Origin: Chromobotia macracanthus
Taxonomy: Eukaryota > Chordata > Actinopteri > Cypriniformes > Botiidae
DNA: 64,000 nucleotides
Direction of reading: 5' to 3'
Assembly: GCA_036877525.1 (NCBI GenBank)
Contig: JAZGTH010000075.1
Span: 1,603,501-1,667,500 of the forward strand
Shown: positions 57,301 through 64,000 of the stretch, piece after piece
How the letters are laid out: each line of letters opens with the position of its first letter
Position numbering within the stretch: the first letter of the stretch is position 1
Notes under the pieces: generated by a model
What the model was told of the DNA's origin: nothing
The model's input: the letters and a program-made list of their open reading frames with translations, nothing else
Databases searched by the model: none
Translations under genes and position numbers: made by a program

Positions 57301-58249
57301 TTTTCTCAGCAGCAAAAATACAACAGACAGAGTAGCGTAACAGACGGACGATAAGTAGAACCTGTTAACATTGTATAACTGTGTTAAATTGTATACCCTG
57401 TGTGATACAGTTACCCTGTGTGATATAGTTACACTGTGTGATATAGTTACACTGTGTGATACAGTTACACTGTGTGATACAGTTACACTGTGTGATACAG
57501 TTACACTGTGTGATACAGTACCCTGTGTGATATAGTTACACTGTGTGATATAGTTACACTGTGTGATACAGTTACACTGTGTGATACAGTTACACTGTGT
57601 GATACAGTTACCCTGTGTGATATAGTTACCCTGATAACTACATCTGATAACAGCTGTTAACACACACACACAGACAGTCACATATACAGTATGAGATATG
57701 ACCGCTGATCAGGAGATCAGACATACAACATCTCCACTGTAAATCTGTTTCATACTGAATAACAAAACACCTTAAACTGTTTATTACCGACACAACTGTT
57801 TATTACTTACATTCATATTTTCATAGATCAGAAACAACATGTGACTAAAACTCAGAAACTCAGATCTGAAAGCTTGATTATCTTACATCCTCCAATCATA
57901 AACACATATGAAGCCTGTTAATACACGATTCAAATCAACAGCATCAGATCAGCTTAGTTATTTTCAACAAGTACATACAGTCATTCATATGTGAACGTAA
58001 ATCAAAACTTAAATATGATCTATTAACTTGAAATGATTCATATGTATTCATATATTCATCCATTTTTTATTGTTATGATAAATTAATTTTGTAAACAATT
58101 AATAATATTTAATGGATTTAATAATATTAGTTTACCTGGCAATCTCTGACTAAGATCAGACTGGCAATTTTGTGACTGTGAGATCCACATATACCAGCTA
58201 GTGAGACGCTATATAACATTGGGTCCTTAATGAACTTCAATAACTTAGG
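57301..58249. other. Spacer between slc25a36 and the partial NLR
   Basis: Both genes end here, tail to tail. It contains the 18-bp minisatellite at 57396-57640 and otherwise AT-rich DNA without an evident gene. Confidence 0.5.
57396..57640. repeat. 18-bp minisatellite (CTGTGTGATAYAGTTACA)
   Basis: About 13 units of CTGTGTGATAYAGTTACA; a few have CCC in place of CAC and one is shortened near 57518. Confidence 0.93.
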
Positions 58250-61200
58250 TTATGAGAATGTACAAATAGTCAAATATTCCGTTATGATCAGCATCGAATT
58301 GGAACCACTATTAATATAAATTGGAGTCAGATTAGAGTCAACAGAGCCAATCCTATTAAAATCACCAAGGAAAAACATGTGAGATACCTTCTTCCACACC
58401 ATTGGATTCCATTGTTGTGCTGATGGGTGGTCCTTACAATAATGTGTATTATCTTTTAGATCAGAGAGCAGCTTCACTCCTGAATCTCTTAGTTTATTAT
58501 CAGACAGATTCAGTTCTGTCAGGTGTGAGTTTGATCTCAGAGCTGAAGTCAGAGCAGCACAACCTTCATCGGTGATATCACAACCCTTTAACCTGTAGAG
58601 AACAATGACACACTCTTCACTCTCTCAGTTCACATCAGATTAACAATGAGGTCATTATTAAAGATCATTACAAATCTAAAGCACAAATCACTGTCAGACA
58701 AGGTTTGTTCTGATCTGAACCATCTCATGTCACAGAGAGCAAGACATGATGGGGGTATATAATTTAAAACATTAAAGTTGATGTTTGATTTTGAAGAATG
58801 TTAAAAATGGATTCAGCATCATCTTCATGTGTGGTGATTGTGTTGAGTGTGTTAACATGTACATCATGTAAACAGATGTACATGTTAATAATGATGTGAG
58901 TCTCTTGTTCTGCATCATTATCAGAACTGCAGGATCATGTTATTGAGGATCAGCTCATGTGAACAGATCAATCACCTGAATTCACAACAGCAGAAGAACA
59001 GAAACACTTCACATACATTTCATTACTTTATTACATCACATAACATCATATGATCATACCACAATATCTTCAGTTTACAGTGAGGATTCTGCAGTACATC
59101 AGAGAGCAGCTTCACTCCTGAATCTCTTAGTTTATTATAAGACAGATTTAGTTGTATCAGGTGTGAGTTTGATCTCAGAGCTGAAGTCAGAGCAGCACAA
59201 CTTTTTTATATTTCATGAAAACAAAGAATTCCAAATGTTATAGAAAGATGTGCTTTTGCTTCTTATCCAGTACGTTATCTTTTCTAAGTGTATACAGCTC
59301 TTCATTTCTGAGATTCACATTGTAATTTGTGTGACAGTGTAAAAAATTATTTAGCAATTAATATTACAATTTCAGAAAACTTTACAGAAGGATTTGAGGT
59401 TAAAAGTTATGGAACCCAAATCTCCGCTTCTGTCTCACATCTGATGTTGCGTTTACCTCTTGCCAGTATCTATATACTTTACTGAAGAGAAAATTAAAAT
59501 AGAGAGTTTCTTTTGTCCGTGTCACATCTAAAGCAGAAGACTGAAATACTGCTTTGTGTGATCTAGATGATGAGAAATAAACCAGATGCAGACATTGTAA
59601 CAGAATTTATCTAACTTAAATTTTAAACAGACTTAACCATAAAAAATCTAAACATAACCCTACAGTCTCAGAGTTGAAATTGACATTAACACTAACTAAT
59701 TTTATGTTATTTTAAAATGCTGAAGTCACAATAAAAAGTCACAAGAAATCTGTCCTCAAAGCAATGCTCAGAACGGCTCAAAACAGCTAATTCCTCTTTC
59801 AGCCCCTTTGTCAAAAATCTCTGTTCTGGAATCTGGGGTCTGTTTTCCATAGTGAAAGGAAATAAACATCAACTGCAGTCTGTCGTATGTCTGCAGAATA
59901 AAAGATGTTGAAACATTATATTTCCTTATGTTCCCTCAAAGTCCTGCTGTTTGTTTACATGTTTGGAGAATCACAGACAGCACAAAAACACAACAAATAA
60001 TTTCCTGAAAGTCAAAATAAGAACTTTGTTTTAGCTAAGGAAAGTTTCATAACACATTTCAAGTCAACTGTATTTTGCCTGCGTTATAGCAATTAGACAT
60101 TAAGTTCTATGGTAGATATAAACCAATAAATTAATAATGGAAAGATTTAACAGTAACAGATTTAATGTTTTTACAAGAAAGTTTTATAAAACAGGATTAC
60201 TGTACATTAAACATGATTGTTTATATTTCTGGTGATGCCCCTTTAAAAACAGATCAGCTTTGTGCCTGAAATCAGTAATACTGCCGTCACTGCTATTTCA
60301 GATAGTATTTTTATATCACTGTCATAACCCTCAAGTATCTGTTGATTGTGTTGACTGATGTTTCTTCTCTGTTTCTTCTTTCTCCATCAGCAGAAGATCA
60401 GACAGGCATCTAAAAGCTGTTAAAACACAGACTGATCACACATCTGTTGACAAGATTCATCTCAGAACACAATTAGGCCAAACACTAATTCTTCAGATGT
60501 GAGACAAAACAGCTCTACACATATTTACTTGATGATAATATAAATAAATATAAAGGAAACTTATATGATTAATATCACTCACTGCAGTATCTCCAGTTTA
60601 TAATGTGGATCAACCTTTAGATCAGAGAGCAGCTTCACTCCTGAATCTCCTAGTTTATTCTTAGACAGATCCAGTTCTGTCAGGTGTGAGTTTGATCTCA
60701 GAGCTGAAGTCAGAGCAGCACAACCTTCATCTGTGATATTACAACCACTCAACCTGTAGAAAACAATGACACACTGATTTCTCTCAGTCCGCACACAGAC
60801 ATCAGGTCAACGTGCATTTTTAATGTTATAATAAAAAGTTGAATAATGACATTAAGAACACTGAATCAATGAAAACAGAATATATCTTCTTATTAATTCA
60901 GCAGTCATGTGTCAGTATAAAGGCAGCAGATGTGATCTATCAGTGTAAAGAATGTGTTTGATTTGATATGTAAACCAGTCTCAGGCAGTCTCAGGGCTTT
61001 TATTTTTTCTGGCTGATGTTTGTTTGTCAAATGTCTCTTTAACAGTTTCATACTGTCATTAGAAGTGGATTAATCACACTGGAGACACACAGTAGTAGGT
61101 GTGTAATGTACTGTGTGTTTTCTGAGAGTGTTTTTCATGTGAATAAAAGCATGAAGCGAATTTAACCAGCAGCAAAAAGTAATAATGAATTGAAATCAGT

Positions 61201-64000
61201 TTCAGATTCAATAATTTAAGATGATAATGTGCTGAGATGTTTATAAAACCATTATAAACATTGATTATGATTCCAAAAACTCATTGAAACAAAATGTACC
61301 CAGTAGTGCCAATTAATTTAAATGGAAAGTAGCTAAAGGCCGCTTATAAAGTTGCTAACTGTTGATAGATGATATCAGCACGTCATAGTTTTATTCTGTC
61401 TAGTGTCACAGTTAACGGTTGTTTCATGTCTCTCGTACTCTCTGTGCTCACATACTTTATTTTAGTACAGTTGAAGACTCAATAAAGCTGTTCTCATTCA
61501 CATATTTTCTATTTTTGTCATCAGACAAAGGGATGAGTATGAACTATGATCATCCACCCATTAAAACTAACCAGCAGTCACTTAGATGCTGTTGCTATGC
61601 TAAAACCTGATTTACAAATGTGACAAAAACAAAGTAGACATAAGTTAATGACAGCAGCTGTGCAGTGATTACAGATATATCCACATGTCGAATACCTGTG
61701 TATAAAATGGGTGGGAAGGGGCGGGCGGCCATTTAAGGAGACTGTGTGTGTTTGTGGGTGGCTCAGAGGCGGTCTTGTTCAATACCTAGCTATCTATGTA
61801 GAAAGAGGTGTCCTGACATTTCATCCTACCTCTCAAATTGTCCTACCAGGGCATGCGGACATCAATATTGCATCACTTTTGTCACACTAAACAACATGCC
61901 CATACATTTTGACTACTTGCGTGTAGACTTTTTCAGTTAAAGCAATCTTTTTACTGTTTATTGGCAGTAATGAATGTTAAATCATCCTACCATTGCTTTA
62001 ATCTTCATATCATGTCTGGCTATCAGAGAAATGATCTTACGTCAGTATCTTCAGTTTACAGTGAGGATTCCCCAGTACATCAGAGAGCAGCTTCACTCCT
62101 GAATCTCCTAGTTTATTATAAGACAGATTCAGTTCTGTCAGGTGTGAGTTTGATCTCAGAGCTGAAGTCAGAGCAGCACAACCTTCAGCTGTGATATTAC
62201 AATCAATCAACCTGTGGAGAAAAGGGACTACATTTATACGCACATCAATAATGTGATTATTTTTAAAAAGGAAACAAGTAAGGAATTATTTGCCATAATG
62301 TTTACATGCCATGAGCAAAGCATTTCAATCACATTTACATGAGTACCAGAGAGATAATCTTACCACAGTATCTTCAGTTTACAGTGAGGATCCTCCAGTA
62401 CATCAGAGAGCAGCTTCACTCCTGAATCTCCTAGATTATTATAAGACAGATTCAGTTCTGTCAGGTGTGAGTCTGATCTCAGAGCTGAAGTCAGAGCAGC
62501 ACAACCTTCATCTGTGATATTACAACCACTCAACCTGTAGAGAACAATAACACACTCTTCACTCTCTCAGTTCACAACACATCAGATAAATATGGGATTT
62601 CTTTTGTTAGTTAATGCATTATTTATTGTTGTGACTTATAAATTGATGTGTGTGTGTGCACCTGTATTGTTACACTACATTCTCAGATTCATGTATTTGT
62701 TATATTTAGACTTGACTACTCCAATAGTGTTTTACAAACTTAAAAATATCAAAAACTGACACAGAGTTAAAAATCCAGCTGCAGAAATGTTGATTTTTAC
62801 TAAAATAAGAAATCACATTATAAACTCGAGCACAGATCTCTTTACTGGCTGTCTGTGTCCTTCACTGTTGATTATAAAGTTTTGAGTCAGATTTTAGTCA
62901 TTATGATGGAGCTGATACTCTTCCTCTCTTCCTGACAACCTACGAGCAGTTGCGTCTTTATAGTAGAAATGATCTTACTTTAGTATCTCTAGTTTACAGT
63001 GAGGATTCCCCAGTACATCAGAGAGCAGCTTCACTCCTGAATCTCCTAGTTTATTATCAGACAGATTCAGTTCTGTCAGGTGTGAGTTTGATCTCAGAGC
63101 TGAAGTCAGAGCAGCACAACCTTCATCTGTGATACCACACTTACTCAGCCTGCAGAGAAATACAGAAAAGGTCTGGTCATTTCAAACCCTGGCTTGGTTC
63201 AAAATGACAAGTAAATATTGACAGAATGTTTGTTTTTGTCTTTAAAGTGTTTTACACTTTACAAACATTTCTCTTATACTTTACATATGTCAACATGATG
63301 TTACTTCATCTAGTGACTTTGTTTCAAAGTTTGAAGAATAAATAAAAACACACAGAAAACACATCAGAACACTGAACACTAAACTCTGCATGACATCTGC
63401 AGTTCTGAAGATCTGTGAGGCTTTTTTTCATTTTTTTTTGTTTAGAGTGATTATTAATTAATGTATATTAATGTAAAGAGTGACGTGACTGTTCACACTT
63501 ACTGAACTGATCTGGATTCCTGAATCACCGGCAGCAGCTTCTTAAGAACTTTCAGTGTTTCAGATCTGTTTCCAGCTCTAACAAATTCATTCAGATTAAA
63601 CTCATTTAGCTCCTGTTCTGATGTCAGCAACAAAAAAACTACAGCTGACCACTGAGATGAAGAGAGTTTGTATTTATTTATTGTTCTAGATTTCAGATCG
63701 TGCCGGATTTCATCCACTAGTGAATGATCACCCAGTTCATTCAGACAGTGGAACAGATTGATGAATTTCTCTGGAGAGTGAGTGGATCTGATCTTCTTCT
63801 TGATATACTCAACTGTTTTCTCATTGCTGTAGGAGATGTTTCCTGTCTGTGTCATCAGACCTTGTAGAAGATTCTGATTAGACTCCAGTGACAGACCCAG
63901 AAGAAAACGAAGAAAAAGATCCAGATGACCATTTTTACTCTGCATTGTCTTATCTATAGCTCTCTGATACAGATCAAATATTAAAAGCTTCTGCCCATTA
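58250..64000 (-). CDS. NLRC3-like NLR, 3' part (5' end off window); LRR array partly degenerate
   Basis: A second fish NLR on the minus strand, entering from the right edge. The exon 64000-63503 holds the NACHT-associated helical end (KNGHLDLFLRFLLGLSLESNQNLLQGL..CLNELGDHSLVDEI..LTSEQELNEFNL), collinear with the NLR at 40448. LRR exons of 171 nt follow: 63149-62979, 62534-62364, 62211-62041 and 60753-60583, each reading L..C.ITDEGCAALTSALRSNSHLTEL(N/D)LS.NKLGDSGVKLLSD. Their near-identity suggests recent exon duplication. A further LRR at about 59204-59060 lacks its 5' part and acceptor. The LRR starting at 58592 runs past the usual end into an unrelated tail to a stop at 58250. The last two units may be relics, so the true C-terminus is uncertain. 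FISNA and most of NACHT are outside the window. Confidence 0.88.

Noticed and set aside
57289..57681. 130-aa minus-strand ORF with ITQCN/VSHSVT repeats
   Set aside because: Translation of the 18-bp minisatellite, whose unit is divisible by three and therefore keeps a frame open.

Overview
This window is nuclear DNA of a teleost fish, probably a cyprinid-like species. All main genes are split by GT-AG introns. The order farsb - sgpp2 - pax3 - Eph receptor matches the vertebrate EPHA4-PAX3-SGPP2-FARSB block. The right half holds the FISNA/NACHT NLR genes and secreted AID/APOBEC-like deaminases known from fish. Low-complexity DNA (GA, CA, TTTTG, CACTA tracts and several minisatellites) is abundant.

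Layout. farsb (135-4319, +) lacks only its first exon, which lies to the left. sgpp2 (6169-10795, -) is complete and convergent with farsb. A single-exon RING E3 ligase with two membrane helices (12253-13005, +) lies in a CpG-rich block. pax3 (17723 to about 30513, +) is a diverged copy, probably pax3b. Two tandem secreted deaminase genes of SNAD1 type follow (31983-33117 and 36774-37767, +). The last two exons of an Eph receptor (39348-40223, +) survive as an orphan SAM-domain relic where EPHA4 would be expected. A complete ten-exon NLRC3-like NLR (40448-44542, -) comes next. After about 6 kb of mostly repetitive spacer comes slc25a36 (51864-56694, +), a mitochondrial pyrimidine nucleotide carrier. 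The 3' half of a second NLR (58250-64000, -) runs off the right edge.

The left half is conserved housekeeping and developmental sequence: tRNA charging, sphingosine-1-phosphate breakdown, neural-crest and muscle patterning. The right half looks like an immune neighbourhood that grew inside the old synteny block, next to the decayed Eph gene: secreted deaminases plus cytosolic NLR sensors. The most unusual points are the deaminase pair, which share gene structure and a promoter box, and a 43-bp minisatellite at slc25a36 that has copied the start codon about 18 times upstream of the real one. slc25a36 also lacks an expected exon. It and farsb each carry one apparent frameshift, which may be assembly errors.
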